This document shows positions 54,645 through 62,512 of a stretch of DNA of 64,000 nucleotides, piece after piece. The position numbers and the translations under genes are program-made. Source of the DNA: Blautia liquoris (GTDB lineage Bacteria > Bacillota > Clostridia > Lachnospirales > Lachnospiraceae); the NCBI RefSeq assembly GCF_015159595.1, contig NZ_CP063304.1, forward strand, positions 1,054,001 to 1,118,000. The letters run 5' to 3'. How positions within the stretch are numbered: position 1 is the stretch's first letter; each line of letters opens with the position of its first letter. A model generated the notes under the pieces. The model was not told the origin of the DNA. It did not search any database and was given only the letters and a program-made list of their open reading frames with translations.

Positions 54645-55199
54645 ATGGCAAGGAAAATTGGATTTATTGTTGGGAGTTTAAGAAAAGACTCATACAACAA
54701 AAAAATAGCAAAAAAATTTGCAACTTTATTGCCAGATGGATTTGAGGCAGTATTTCTTGAAATTGGGGAATTGCCTCTTTACAATGAAGATTTAGATGTA
54801 GAAGGGAAAATTCCGGATGCATGGACTAAGTTTAGAGAAGCAGCGAAAACAATGGATGGAGTATTCTTTTTTACCCCTGAATACAATCGTTCTCTCCCTG
54901 CAGCTATAAAAAATGCGCTAGACGTAGGATCTCGCCCGTATGGCGAAAGTGTATGGGCTAAGAAACCAGGCTTGGTGGTTAGCGCTTCTGTAGGGCCAAT
55001 TGCAGGATTTGGAGCGAACCATCATTTACGCCAGTCATTAGTATTTTTAGATGTATTGGTATTGCAACAACCCGAAGCTTATATTGGCAGTGTCCAAAAT
55101 ACTCTTAACGAACAAGGGGAATTTTTAGAAGATACAGTTGAGTTTTTCCAAAAAATCGTTGATGAGTATATTATTTTCTTTAATAAACTAACAGATTAG
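54645..55199 (+). CDS. NAD(P)H-dependent FMN reductase
   Basis: A 184-residue flavodoxin-fold oxidoreductase. GSLRKDSYNKKIAKKFATLL (residues 9-28) is the FMN phosphate loop, and FFFTPEYNRSLPAAIKNALD (about 70-89) with PEYN is the family hallmark of ArsH/YieF-type quinone or azo-reductases. The start follows GGGAGGAAAAAG. It is followed by a terminator and is transcribed alone. The preferred electron acceptor is not evident. Confidence 0.93.
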   Translation: MARKIGFIVGSLRKDSYNKKIAKKFATLLPDGFEAVFLEIGELPLYNEDLDVEGKIPDAWTKFREAAKTMDGVFFFTPEYNRSLPAAIKNALDVGSRPYGESVWAKKPGLVVSASVGPIAGFGANHHLRQSLVFLDVLVLQQPEAYIGSVQNTLNEQGEFLEDTVEFFQKIVDEYIIFFNKLTD

Positions 55200-55260
55200 T
55201 TTAGACATATCAAAACGAATTTAGAAACAATAACATATCCCAAAATCTTACAAAAGGATT

Positions 55261-55318
55261 AAAGCCAGGTATATTCAGTGCATACAACTTATGTAGCAGC
55301 GAATACATCTGGCTTTTT
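55261..55318 (+). terminator. Terminator-like hairpin after the FMN reductase gene
   Basis: AAAGCCAG (55261-55268) pairs with CTGGCTTT (55309-55316), extended inward by GTATATTC/GAATACAT, and ends in five T residues. The remaining gap to 55459 also has a perfect palindrome CCAGGTACCTGG (55338-55349) and CCCTTT/AAAGGG (55365-55380), without coding signs. Confidence 0.7.
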
Positions 55319-55459
55319 CCAATTATATTATCAACATCCAGGTACCTGGTTTGGGGGGTGTATGCCCTTTGGATAAAGGGATAAATTCTATGTCTATCAT
55401 CAGAGAGATGACAGAAAATCGGGGCCGTTGACAAGGATCGAGAAAAGAGATTATTTCAA

Positions 55460-56308
55460 TTATTGGTTGTTTTTTTTCATCCGATTAATGGCTGTCTCTA
55501 ATACTTTCTTTTGAATAAAATTAGGATGTTGTTTTGCAGCTATATGCAAACCATTGTTGAATTCGACCATCAGATGCCATTTATGACCTTCGCCAATTTC
55601 CTTTGGTGCATTTTCAGGAAGAAATACACCCAACTTTACTTTCATACCGGTTGGGGTGTTCGTCAATTGGTGCATGCCCATCATCTTCGTGTCTTGACCG
55701 TTTGAGCGAAGAAAAGTTTTTCCGGCCATCACGATATCTACATCTTTGCCAGGTTTAACCGGATAGTCTTCTTTGCTTCCTGGTTTCAAATCAAGATAGG
55801 ATGGATCCTGATACATGCCAAAGGTTTCGATGATTACCTGCCGCCCTGTTTTATCAGCATCAAAATAGTAATGCTCAGGATGGATTGTAGATGGCAGATA
55901 CAAATTGTTAGTCTTCATTAAACTTTGATTAAACATCAGAAATTGGATTAAAGAGATGTTTTCTGTCTCCACTTCGACATATGATTCTTGAAAATTGACT
56001 CCGGTGCGGGAAGAAGCTGCGATATCTTTCCACATCTGGTCACCTCGATCAATTTCCGGTTTGAATAGTTTCAGCGTCTTTTCTTTACCGATGTTTTCCC
56101 GGGTTTGGGCTAAAGCAACCTTAGCACTTTCAAGTGGCAGATCTAAGAGTTCCTTGAGGGATAAGGTTTTATTATTTAAGGAAATGGGAATTTCCTTTTC
56201 ATCAAATATGTGGAAAACATGGTGATAACGACTGAGTTCCATTTCCAATATCTCCTTTTCAGAAATAGTACGTCCGTCGACAGTGAACTTTATTTTAAAG
56301 TCGTTCAT
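55460..56308 (-). CDS. Uncharacterised HxxxE protein, possible phloretin/DAPG hydrolase relative (paralogue 1)
   Basis: A 282-residue soluble protein. The N-terminal part (1-100) is helical with DGRTISEKEILEMEL; the rest is beta-rich. It shares blocks with the 257-residue gene at 57300: VDG-x4-S near the start, MWKDI (about 95), a P-E-H-Y box (about 145) and the C-terminal F-P-x4-P-K-E-x3-G-H-K-x-H-L-x2-E-F. The last includes HLMVEF (H-x3-E), reminiscent of the zinc-binding end of phloroglucinol-ketone hydrolases (PhlG/phloretin hydrolase). That relation is tentative. Divergent TetR gene 137 bp away probably regulates it. Confidence 0.55.
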   Translation of the reverse strand: MNDFKIKFTVDGRTISEKEILEMELSRYHHVFHIFDEKEIPISLNNKTLSLKELLDLPLESAKVALAQTRENIGKEKTLKLFKPEIDRGDQMWKDIAASSRTGVNFQESYVEVETENISLIQFLMFNQSLMKTNNLYLPSTIHPEHYYFDADKTGRQVIIETFGMYQDPSYLDLKPGSKEDYPVKPGKDVDIVMAGKTFLRSNGQDTKMMGMHQLTNTPTGMKVKLGVFLPENAPKEIGEGHKWHLMVEFNNGLHIAAKQHPNFIQKKVLETAINRMKKNNQ

Positions 56309-56390
56309 TAGGATACCTCCATTGAAATTTATTTTGTAACTAAATTATAAGATTATACATGCAATATGACAACAACATAGAACGGCTACT

Positions 56391-56422
56391 TGTAGAGTAA
56401 AGCAACATCCTGTAGAATAAAG
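56391..56422 (+). promoter_or_regulatory. Direct repeats upstream of TetR gene 1
   Basis: TGTAGAGTAAAG (56391-56402) and TGTAGAATAAAG (56411-56422) are spaced exactly 20 bp, two helical turns, in the divergent intergenic region, 24 bp before the TetR start. They are candidate binding sites for that regulator. Confidence 0.5.
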
Positions 56423-56445
56423 ATATCTATAAAAGGAAGGCGGAC

Positions 56446-56997
56446 ATGAAAATGGCGGATTTACGATTTGAAAGAACCGAGCAAATGCTTCAACAAAGTT
56501 TTTTGAAGTTACTTGAGACAACACCCTTTCATGATATTTCTATTGCAAAGCTTGCAAAAAAGAGTTTGATTGACCGAACGACATTTTACGCTCATTACGA
56601 AAATATTTACGAATTGGCAGAAAAACTCATCGATCAGTATCTGGAGCATTTTGCAGATGCTTTTGAACAGAATATAAAAAAAAGAGAACAAGAGAAGAAA
56701 TTCGACAGTTATTCTTTCTTTGATGAGGAATTGACTGCTTATTTGATTGGAAATCGAAAAAAAATCATGCTTGTCCGTGCCCTTAATTTGGGTATGAATA
56801 GTTTCGATGCGAAACTGCGCAGTCTGTTTAAGCGCGAATATGCGAAAACATTAAATGTTTCTGAAAATGCTTTCACTATTTATTTGGTTGTCAATTTGGC
56901 GATGAGCAATATTGATTTTATTTTAGAGAAGCAGCGAGTTCCATCAAAGAAAGAGCTGAAGAAGGGACTGATTAAAATCGAAGAATTTTTGTCTTGA
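56446..56997 (+). CDS. TetR-family transcriptional regulator (1)
   Basis: A 183-residue regulator. The N-terminal helix-turn-helix (about residues 8-54) reads ERTEQMLQQSFLKLLETTPF, then ISIAKLAKKSLIDRTTFYAHYENIYEL (split by helix 3); the C-terminal part is all helical and variable, and binds the ligand. It is divergent from the HxxxE protein gene, the usual arrangement for a repressor controlling its neighbour. It converges on the small gene at 57058 with a shared terminator. Confidence 0.92.
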   Translation: MKMADLRFERTEQMLQQSFLKLLETTPFHDISIAKLAKKSLIDRTTFYAHYENIYELAEKLIDQYLEHFADAFEQNIKKREQEKKFDSYSFFDEELTAYLIGNRKKIMLVRALNLGMNSFDAKLRSLFKREYAKTLNVSENAFTIYLVVNLAMSNIDFILEKQRVPSKKELKKGLIKIEEFLS

Positions 56998-57016
56998 TTC
57001 TGCTGTACGCAGTATA

Positions 57017-57055
57017 AAAATATCCCCACAGGAAGCTGTCCTGTAGGGATATTTT
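57017..57055. terminator. Bidirectional terminator between convergent genes
   Basis: AAAATATCCCCACAGGA (57017-57033) pairs with TCCTGTAGGGATATTTT (57039-57055) with one C-A mismatch and a 5-nt loop. A-rich and T-rich flanks serve both strands. Confidence 0.88.
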
Positions 57056-57057
57056 AA

Positions 57058-57273
57058 CTACTCCAGTGTACACAATTCATCTACCATAGCTTCAAATTTC
57101 TTTTTGATGGGAGGCAATGGAATCATATTTTTAAGTTCTCCAAGTGGTTTGTTCTTCATCATTCCTACAGATGGGCGGTCTAACAGGCCACCCAAATGTT
57201 TTCTTGCCACTTCTGTACCTTCTGTGGTCTCTAATACTTCTGCAAATGTGCTTTCTTCTGTGAATTTTGCCAT
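57058..57273 (-). CDS. Small helical protein (71 residues), function unknown
   Basis: ATG at 57273 is 7 nt after GGAGGA. The protein begins MAKFTEESTFAEVLETTEG and continues with a HLGGLLDRPSV block and a KFEAMVDEL end. It is predicted to be three to four short helices. The T-x2-E-V-L ... H-L-G-G ... P pattern resembles small helical modules seen in Clostridia as stand-alone or appended domains; I do not know their role. It follows the 257-residue gene with a 26-bp gap and is probably co-transcribed, so it may be an accessory subunit. Confidence 0.65.
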   Translation of the reverse strand: MAKFTEESTFAEVLETTEGTEVARKHLGGLLDRPSVGMMKNKPLGELKNMIPLPPIKKKFEAMVDELCTLE

Positions 57274-57299
57274 AATGTTGTCCTCCATTTCTGATTCAA

Positions 57300-58073
57300 T
57301 TAAAGTTCTTCAGCTGCTATTTTCACAAGACCGAGGAATTCGCTGGCCAGATGTATCTTATGACCATCTACAAGTTCTTTAGGAGTACCTTGTGGGAAAC
57401 AACAGGTGAGCAGCATCTCAATTCCCTCGTCTGTATCCTTGATATAGTGTGCTGCCAAAGTGTGCATATCGGTTCCATCGCCAAGCTGTGAATACCCAAT
57501 TGTGAATGGCAGATAATCCTCAGGAATATCCAGTGGAATTTTAATGTCAGGCGCAAACATGATTCTCATTAGATTAGGTCCGCCAAACATCCCCATTCCT
57601 TCAAAGCCTGCCGGTACCTCCTCAGTCATGACATGTCCGTAGTGTTCAGGATTGGCAGCCAGTGATGAATCGTCACCCGCCATAGCGAGCATCAGCCCTT
57701 CGCCTAAGTCATCCATGGTAACACCAGTGACCTTCATATGGGTAACACAGGGCTGATAGGGATCGCCCTCCTTATAATTGGAAATGATATCTTTCCACAT
57801 TTTGTCTGTTTTCGTAATTTCATCTTTGTATAGTTCTAAAAGCTTATCGGTTCCCAATTTTACCTTGGTTTCTAAATTAAGACGGGCAGCATCTGTTTTG
57901 CTTAAGAAATCAATGTCGGTATAAGAAAGAGATTTCCCATTGTCTGTAACCTCTGCGCCAAGATAGATCATCTCATGTAAAACATGCTTATTTCGTTCAA
58001 ATTCAAATGCTTCAATCATCTCTTGTGAGTAGGAATTGCCGTCAATATCAAACTCTACTTTGTAGTCTTTCAA
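57300..58073 (-). CDS. Uncharacterised HxxxE protein, possible phloretin/DAPG hydrolase relative (paralogue 2)
   Basis: A 257-residue soluble paralogue of the gene at 55460. Shared blocks: DIDGNSYSQEMIEAFEFER at the start, KMWKDI (about residue 92), NPEHYGH (about 142), and FPQGTPKELVDGHKIHLASEF (about 227-247) with HLASEF (H-x3-E). Overall identity is low (roughly a quarter by eye), so these are old paralogues and may differ in substrate. It carries a Gly/Met-rich loop (GFEGMGMFGG) not in paralogue 1. The start follows AAGGAGGTACG. Divergent from the second TetR gene, with a 157-bp shared region. Confidence 0.55.
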   Translation of the reverse strand: MKDYKVEFDIDGNSYSQEMIEAFEFERNKHVLHEMIYLGAEVTDNGKSLSYTDIDFLSKTDAARLNLETKVKLGTDKLLELYKDEITKTDKMWKDIISNYKEGDPYQPCVTHMKVTGVTMDDLGEGLMLAMAGDDSSLAANPEHYGHVMTEEVPAGFEGMGMFGGPNLMRIMFAPDIKIPLDIPEDYLPFTIGYSQLGDGTDMHTLAAHYIKDTDEGIEMLLTCCFPQGTPKELVDGHKIHLASEFLGLVKIAAEEL

Positions 58074-58230
58074 ATCGTACCTCCTTAAAATATATCATAG
58101 ACAAATTGTATCACATCAGTATATAATAACAAGGGGATTACCTGAGTCAATATCATCAATTATGTATCATGTTTTAGTTGAGACTAACTTCAAAACATTT
58201 ATAAAATAGATAAGGGGAAACAGGAAAGAC

Positions 58231-58785
58231 ATGGATAAAAGAGTGATTGAAAATGAAAGAGTAAAAAAAAGTATTGAAAAAGCTTTGTTTACTTTATTAA
58301 AAAACAAATCGTTTTCAGAAATAACGGTCTCTGATATCATCAGAGTTTCTGGCGTGGCAAGAGCATCTTACTATCGGAATTTTGAATCAAAAGAAGGAAT
58401 TATTGAGGCATACATGGAGCGTCAGCGCAAGGAAGTTGCCCATATGATTACGTTCTCAGAATCTGTTGCGGATATATTTAATGAGGCAAAATTAGTCATG
58501 GCACTCCAACATTATTTGCAGCAAAAGGATTATATCCTGTTATTGTATGACAATGGATTTGGAACCTTCCTTCAGGAAGATATGAATCGGTTTGCGGAGC
58601 TTAACATCGGAGATATGCCACAAAAGTCTATGGAACGTTATCGTCTATATTTTCTATCGGGGGCAATGTTTAATACAACCATTCAGTGGTTGAAAAGCGA
58701 CGCTGTCGAATCGCCGAGGCAGATGGCAAGAGCTTTTATAAACATGTTGTCAAATAAGAATTCATACACGGAGGAAGAATCATAA
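58231..58785 (+). CDS. TetR-family transcriptional regulator (2)
   Basis: A 184-residue regulator with a helix-turn-helix at residues 10-56 (KKSIEKALFTLLKNKSF then ITVSDIIRVSGVARASYYRNFESKEGII in two helices). The ligand domain ends in an AcrR/TetR_C-like helix set. It is divergent from paralogue 2, repeating the arrangement of TetR gene 1 with paralogue 1. The 281-bp gap after it holds a short 24-codon frame at 58903 of doubtful coding value and promoter-like GTTAT/ATAAC repeats before the flavodiiron gene. Confidence 0.92.
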   Translation: MDKRVIENERVKKSIEKALFTLLKNKSFSEITVSDIIRVSGVARASYYRNFESKEGIIEAYMERQRKEVAHMITFSESVADIFNEAKLVMALQHYLQQKDYILLLYDNGFGTFLQEDMNRFAELNIGDMPQKSMERYRLYFLSGAMFNTTIQWLKSDAVESPRQMARAFINMLSNKNSYTEEES

Positions 58786-59066
58786 GGAACCAATAAGTGC
58801 AGAAATATATACTTCGAAGTCTTCTGTATCTTGCCAGCTATGAATGTACACTGTTGGAAAGCGCAGCATAATGCCTTTTTTTTTTGGAAGTATTGAAGAG
58901 AATATGGGGTCATCAATTCAAAAAGATGAAATATTCAATATTGCTGCCATAAGATCAATTAGAGGTTTTTACCTATAATGTTGTTATAACCACATAACTT
59001 TCTGAGAGATGTGTTATACTGGACATAACAAACAAAAGAAAGTGTTTTGAATGGAGGCAGATTACT

Positions 59067-60269
59067 ATGGGTAAAAAAGTTTCAAATCACGTAACCTGGG
59101 TAGGAAAAACAGACTGGGAGCTGAAAAGCTTTCATGGAAATGAACTCTCAACTTATGATGGATCCTCATACAATGCATACCTTGTACGTGGCAGTGAAAA
59201 AACAGTTTTGATTGATACAGTCTGGCAGCCATATGATAAAGAGTTTGTATCCCGTCTGCAAGAGGAGGTTGATCTTTCTTCTATTGACTATATTGTGATG
59301 AATCACAATGAAATCGACCATTCTGGTTCTTTACCGGAACTGATGCGAGAGATCCCGGATACGCCGATCTACTGCACAGCGAAAGGTGAGAGCATCATCA
59401 AAGGACACTATCATCCGGAAGATTGGAACTTTGTAAACGTGAAGACAGGTGGCACCTTAGATCTCGGTGATGTTACGCTTACATTCGTGGAGGCACCGAT
59501 GCTCCACTGGCCGGATACAATGTTCACCTATATGGATGCCGGAGAAGGCGAACATATTCTATTTTCCAATGATGGTTTTGGTCAGCATTTTGCTTCGGAA
59601 TCCTTGTTTGATGAGGATGTAAATAAAGAAGAAGTTTACCATGAGGCGATGAAGTATTGGGCAAACATTCTAAACCTCTATGCGAACCAGGCAAAGAAAA
59701 AAATCAATGAAATTCTCGCGATGAATCTGCCACTTGATATGATTGCACCGAGTCACGGAATCATCTGGAAGTCAAATCCGACGGAGATTGTTGAAAAATA
59801 TCTGGAATGGGCGGATGCTTATCAGGAGAATCAGGTCACAATCATGTATGATACCATGTGGAATTCCACACGAAAAATCGGAGAGGCAATTGCACGGGGG
59901 ATATACAAAGTAAGGCCGGATATTACGATCAAACTTTTTAATGCCAGCAAAGAGGATAAGAACGATATCGTGACAGAAGTATTTCGATCCAAAGCAGTTC
60001 TGGTCGGATCGCCAGCCATCAACTATGGATTTATGCATTCCATTGGAGGAATGCTGGAGATGATCAAGGGACTTCGCTTTAAGAAGAAAAAAGCGGCAGC
60101 TTTCGGAAGCTACGGTTGGAGCGGCGGTGTAGTTAAACAGATGACTGAAGCACTAAAGGGCTGTGGATTTGAAATCGTAAATGACGGATTCGAGAGAATC
60201 TGGGTGCCGGACGAAGGTGTTCTCGCCGAAGCAGAAGAATACGGAAAACAGTTCGCAGAGAACTTATAA
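59067..60269 (+). CDS. FprA-type flavodiiron protein (NO/O2 reductase)
   Basis: A 400-residue A-type flavoprotein that reduces oxygen or nitric oxide to protect anaerobes. The beta-lactamase-like domain (1-250) binds the di-iron centre through HNEIDHSG (H-x-E-x-D-H, about residues 80-87), His in MLHWPDTMF and His in APSHGIIW. The flavodoxin domain (about 258-400) has YDTMWNSTRKIGEAIA for FMN phosphate and GSYGWSGGVVKQM. The start is preceded by GGAGGC. GTTAT/ATAAC half-sites occur four times at 58982-59030. A terminator follows. Confidence 0.95.
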   Translation: MGKKVSNHVTWVGKTDWELKSFHGNELSTYDGSSYNAYLVRGSEKTVLIDTVWQPYDKEFVSRLQEEVDLSSIDYIVMNHNEIDHSGSLPELMREIPDTPIYCTAKGESIIKGHYHPEDWNFVNVKTGGTLDLGDVTLTFVEAPMLHWPDTMFTYMDAGEGEHILFSNDGFGQHFASESLFDEDVNKEEVYHEAMKYWANILNLYANQAKKKINEILAMNLPLDMIAPSHGIIWKSNPTEIVEKYLEWADAYQENQVTIMYDTMWNSTRKIGEAIARGIYKVRPDITIKLFNASKEDKNDIVTEVFRSKAVLVGSPAINYGFMHSIGGMLEMIKGLRFKKKKAAAFGSYGWSGGVVKQMTEALKGCGFEIVNDGFERIWVPDEGVLAEAEEYGKQFAENL

Positions 60270-60279
60270 AAAACAATAA

Positions 60280-60317
60280 TCCCCATAAGATGTAAAAGTC
60301 TTTTGGGGACTGTTTTT
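60280..60317 (+). terminator. Terminator after the flavodiiron gene
   Basis: TCCCCATAAGA (60280-60290) pairs with TCTTTTGGGGA (60299-60309) with one mismatch, followed by CTGTTTTT. Confidence 0.82.
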
Positions 60318-60434
60318 CATATGACATTCATGAAAATTGTGCTGTAAGACTATGATCCCTATATCGGTCATTTTTTTGCCTTTGTGCCAAGGTGTTTTTT
60401 GTTTTTAGAACTGAGAATGATAAAACATGTAACA

Positions 60435-60463
60435 TTGAAAATGAACTATCTGCATGATATAAT
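60435..60463 (+). promoter_or_regulatory. Promoter of the HAD hydrolase gene
   Basis: TTGAAA at 60435-60440, 17 bp, TATAAT at 60458-60463. The leader to 60559 is about 90 nt and contains a 16-codon frame starting at 60496, which I do not call a gene. Confidence 0.7.
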
Positions 60464-60558
60464 TTGGAAAAGTAGATTCGGCCTTTGGAAGTAATGAAGA
60501 GGAGAATACGAATAAAGCAACTATTGGAATTTCACTTTAAATAGATAGGGAGGTCATT

Positions 60559-61410
60559 ATGATTAAACTTATTATTACTGATTTAGATGGAACATTTCTA
60601 AATTCTAAAGGCAGTTTCGAAAAAGAATATTATCAAAAGATAAAGAAAATCATGGATATCAATCATATTGCCTTTGCAGCATGTACAGGAAAACAGTGTG
60701 AACGTGTAGAAGAGCTTTTTAACTTTGAAGATTCAAAAGACATTTGGATATTAGGAGATAGCGCTACTCGTATAAAATACAATGGTGAATATGTATACGA
60801 ATCTTTTTTACCAAATTCGTTGGGAATAAATATAATCGATAAGCTCGAATCTATTGCTTCTGATCATACGATCATAGCATGTACACCTACATCTGCGTTC
60901 ATAAAGTCAACTGTAGATAAAGAAATTGTGGAAAAACTACGTCAATCTTATGCTGTAGTCAAAGTTTTGGATAATTTCCGAGAGATCAAAGAAGATTTCG
61001 TTAAAATTACAGTTTTCGATGCTAAATTAAGATGTTTTGAACATGTGAAACAGCTTTTAGAATTTAAAGATAAAGCATATATTGTAGCATCTGAAGCAGC
61101 TTGGATTGACATTTCAAATTATAATGTTCATAAAGGAACGACGGTACATCAGCTTCAAAAAATATTGAATGTAACAAAGGATGAAACAATGGCATTTGGT
61201 GATGGATTAAATGACATAGAATTAATGGACGCAGCAACATATAGTTTTGCTGTTCGTAATGCATCTGATCAAATAAAAGAAAAGGCCACGTTTATCACAA
61301 AATCCAATGATGACAACGGTGTTTTACAAGCAATTGAAAAAATATTATTGTTACAGAATGAAAATAAAAGTTACGGGAACCTGTATGGCGAAGTTTGTGC
61401 AAAGAGATAA
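60559..61410 (+). CDS. HAD-superfamily Cof-type phosphatase
   Basis: A 283-residue hydrolase of the Cof/HAD-IIB class. Motif I is ITDLDGTFLNS (residues 6-16) with nucleophile Asp8, motif II Thr in FAACTGKQ, motif III Lys near NVHKGTTVHQLQ (about residue 195) and motif IV FGDGLNDIELMDAA (about 214-227). The cap domain (about 85-190) determines the substrate, typically a sugar phosphate or flavin precursor. The ATG follows GGGAGG. In-frame after the stop a further open stretch continues to 61500 (see findings). Confidence 0.94.
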   Translation: MIKLIITDLDGTFLNSKGSFEKEYYQKIKKIMDINHIAFAACTGKQCERVEELFNFEDSKDIWILGDSATRIKYNGEYVYESFLPNSLGINIIDKLESIASDHTIIACTPTSAFIKSTVDKEIVEKLRQSYAVVKVLDNFREIKEDFVKITVFDAKLRCFEHVKQLLEFKDKAYIVASEAAWIDISNYNVHKGTTVHQLQKILNVTKDETMAFGDGLNDIELMDAATYSFAVRNASDQIKEKATFITKSNDDNGVLQAIEKILLLQNENKSYGNLYGEVCAKR

Positions 61411-61528
61411 GGATATAGGACAGCAACATATCAGAATTTGATAGGTACTATCGACAAACTGGAAGAAGGCTTAAATACATTATCCATATTTGGATTCTAA
61501 AGACAATAAAGATATATTTGAAAAGAGG

Positions 61529-61667
61529 TGCAGGCTTATGAAAAAAAATCAAGCAATTCTCTATGCAAAGCCAGTAAAATCAGGCGATCTTTGCATAGAG
61601 TAATATAGTCGCTGATTCGTGTGCTGGCTTTGCAACTTGATGACAATTATCAAGGAGGAGGCCTGCA
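61529..61667 (+). promoter_or_regulatory. Long imperfect palindrome with alternative pairing before the CD3324-like gene
   Basis: Nested inverted repeats: TGCAGGC (61529-61535) with GCCTGCA (61661-61667), TGCAAAGCCAG (61564-61574) with CTGGCTTTGCA (61624-61634), and ATCAGGCGA with TCGCTGAT between them. A competing 12-bp hairpin joins CTCTATGCAAAG (61559-61570) with CTTTGCATAGAG (61589-61600). The outer arm would cover the start codon region of the next gene. It looks like a switchable mRNA leader or a mobile-element scar. Confidence 0.6.
61538..61603 (+). CDS. Candidate 21-residue leader peptide
   Basis: ATG 61538 follows AGAGGTG with a 9-nt gap and encodes MKKNQAILYAKPVKSGDLCI plus Glu before TAA. 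The frame lies across the competing hairpins described for this region, so ribosomes reading it could decide which hairpin forms. It might instead be a chance frame or the start of a decayed gene. Confidence 0.35.
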   Translation: MKKNQAILYAKPVKSGDLCIE

Positions 61668-61930
61668 TGAAATATTTAAATGCGATGGATATTCTTCCTG
61701 ATGCCTTAGTTAAGGAGCTGCAAGAATATTTACAGGGCGGATATCTATATATTCCCGCAAAAAAGGGGCAGCATAGGAGTTGGGGAGAATTGTCGGGTGC
61801 CCGGAAAGAAATCGATGCAAGGAACAAGGAGATTATCCAGAAATATGACAACGGGATTTCTATTGAAAATCTTGCGGAGGAATATTCTCTTTCTGTGTAT
61901 GCCATAAGAAAAATTATATATTCTCATTAA
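61667..61930 (+). CDS. CD3324-family small DNA-binding protein (Mor-like)
   Basis: An 87-residue protein. LPDALVKELQEYLQGGYLYIP (about residues 11-31) and the RNKEIIQKYDNGISIENLAEEYSLSVYAIRKII helix-turn-helix (about 52-84) match the CD3324/Mor transcription activator-like family known from Clostridioides. ATG 61667 is 8 nt after AAGGAGG. Its leader has the alternative-pairing palindrome, suggesting tight control of its expression. Targets unknown. Confidence 0.85.
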   Translation: MKYLNAMDILPDALVKELQEYLQGGYLYIPAKKGQHRSWGELSGARKEIDARNKEIIQKYDNGISIENLAEEYSLSVYAIRKIIYSH

Positions 61931-62106
61931 AATAAATGAGGGGTTGCTATATGCAGCCTCTTATTTTATACCAAAGTATGCAAGGAAAGCTGCCAGTGGC
62001 AGGTTTTCTGTATATACGAAACACTACCTAACTGTATCGTGTATTGAAGTAGGAGAACGGATTTGCTACGCTTAATATGAAAATATTTATGAGAGGAGAA
62101 CAACGA

Positions 62107-62478
62107 ATGCTGCAGCAATCACATGCCGTATTACCGTCACCCAATGTAGAAAGAACGGCGGATTATTATGCAAATGTCTTGGGATTTAAGGTTGAAAAGT
62201 ATTTACATTCAAAAGAAGCACATATTTGTCTTTACCGTGATAACACGGAAATAATATTAACAAAGGCAAATACTTTAAAAGTTTTTCCTAACAGAGCGTT
62301 ATATGGATATGGCTATGATCTTTATATCATTGCGGATACCCAGGAAGACTTGCAAAAAGAATTTTTGTCAAAAGGTGCGAAAATTGTCCGTACTCTTCAA
62401 GAAACGGACTATAATAACAAAGAGTTTGTATTAGAAGATATTGACGGAAGATGGATTGGGTTTGGGAAAAAGCAGTAA
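62107..62478 (+). CDS. VOC-superfamily protein (glyoxalase/bleomycin-resistance type)
   Basis: A 123-residue single-domain protein with the paired beta-alpha-beta-beta-beta fold. SHAVLPSPNVERTADYYANVLGF (about residues 5-27) and FVLEDIDGRWIGFGKK (about 107-122) are typical VOC halves. The metal ligands of glyoxalase I are not all conserved, so binding-type (resistance) or other lyase function is possible. ATG 62107 is 7 nt after GAGGAGA; an earlier in-frame ATG at 62077 lacks a ribosome site. Confidence 0.85.
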   Translation: MLQQSHAVLPSPNVERTADYYANVLGFKVEKYLHSKEAHICLYRDNTEIILTKANTLKVFPNRALYGYGYDLYIIADTQEDLQKEFLSKGAKIVRTLQETDYNNKEFVLEDIDGRWIGFGKKQ

Positions 62479-62512
62479 AATATGGGAGACAGAATTAAGG
62501 AGATTTAATTTT

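Noticed and set aside
55338-55349. Perfect palindrome CCAGGTACCTGG
   Set aside because: A single short palindrome in an intergenic gap, with no repeat elsewhere in the window and no regulator linked to it.
58903-58977. 24-codon frame starting at ATG 58903
   Set aside because: No clear ribosome site and no recognisable family; may be a remnant but cannot be supported.
60496-60546. 16-codon frame in the leader of the HAD gene
   Set aside because: Weak GGAAG ribosome site and no structure around it suggesting a leader-peptide switch.
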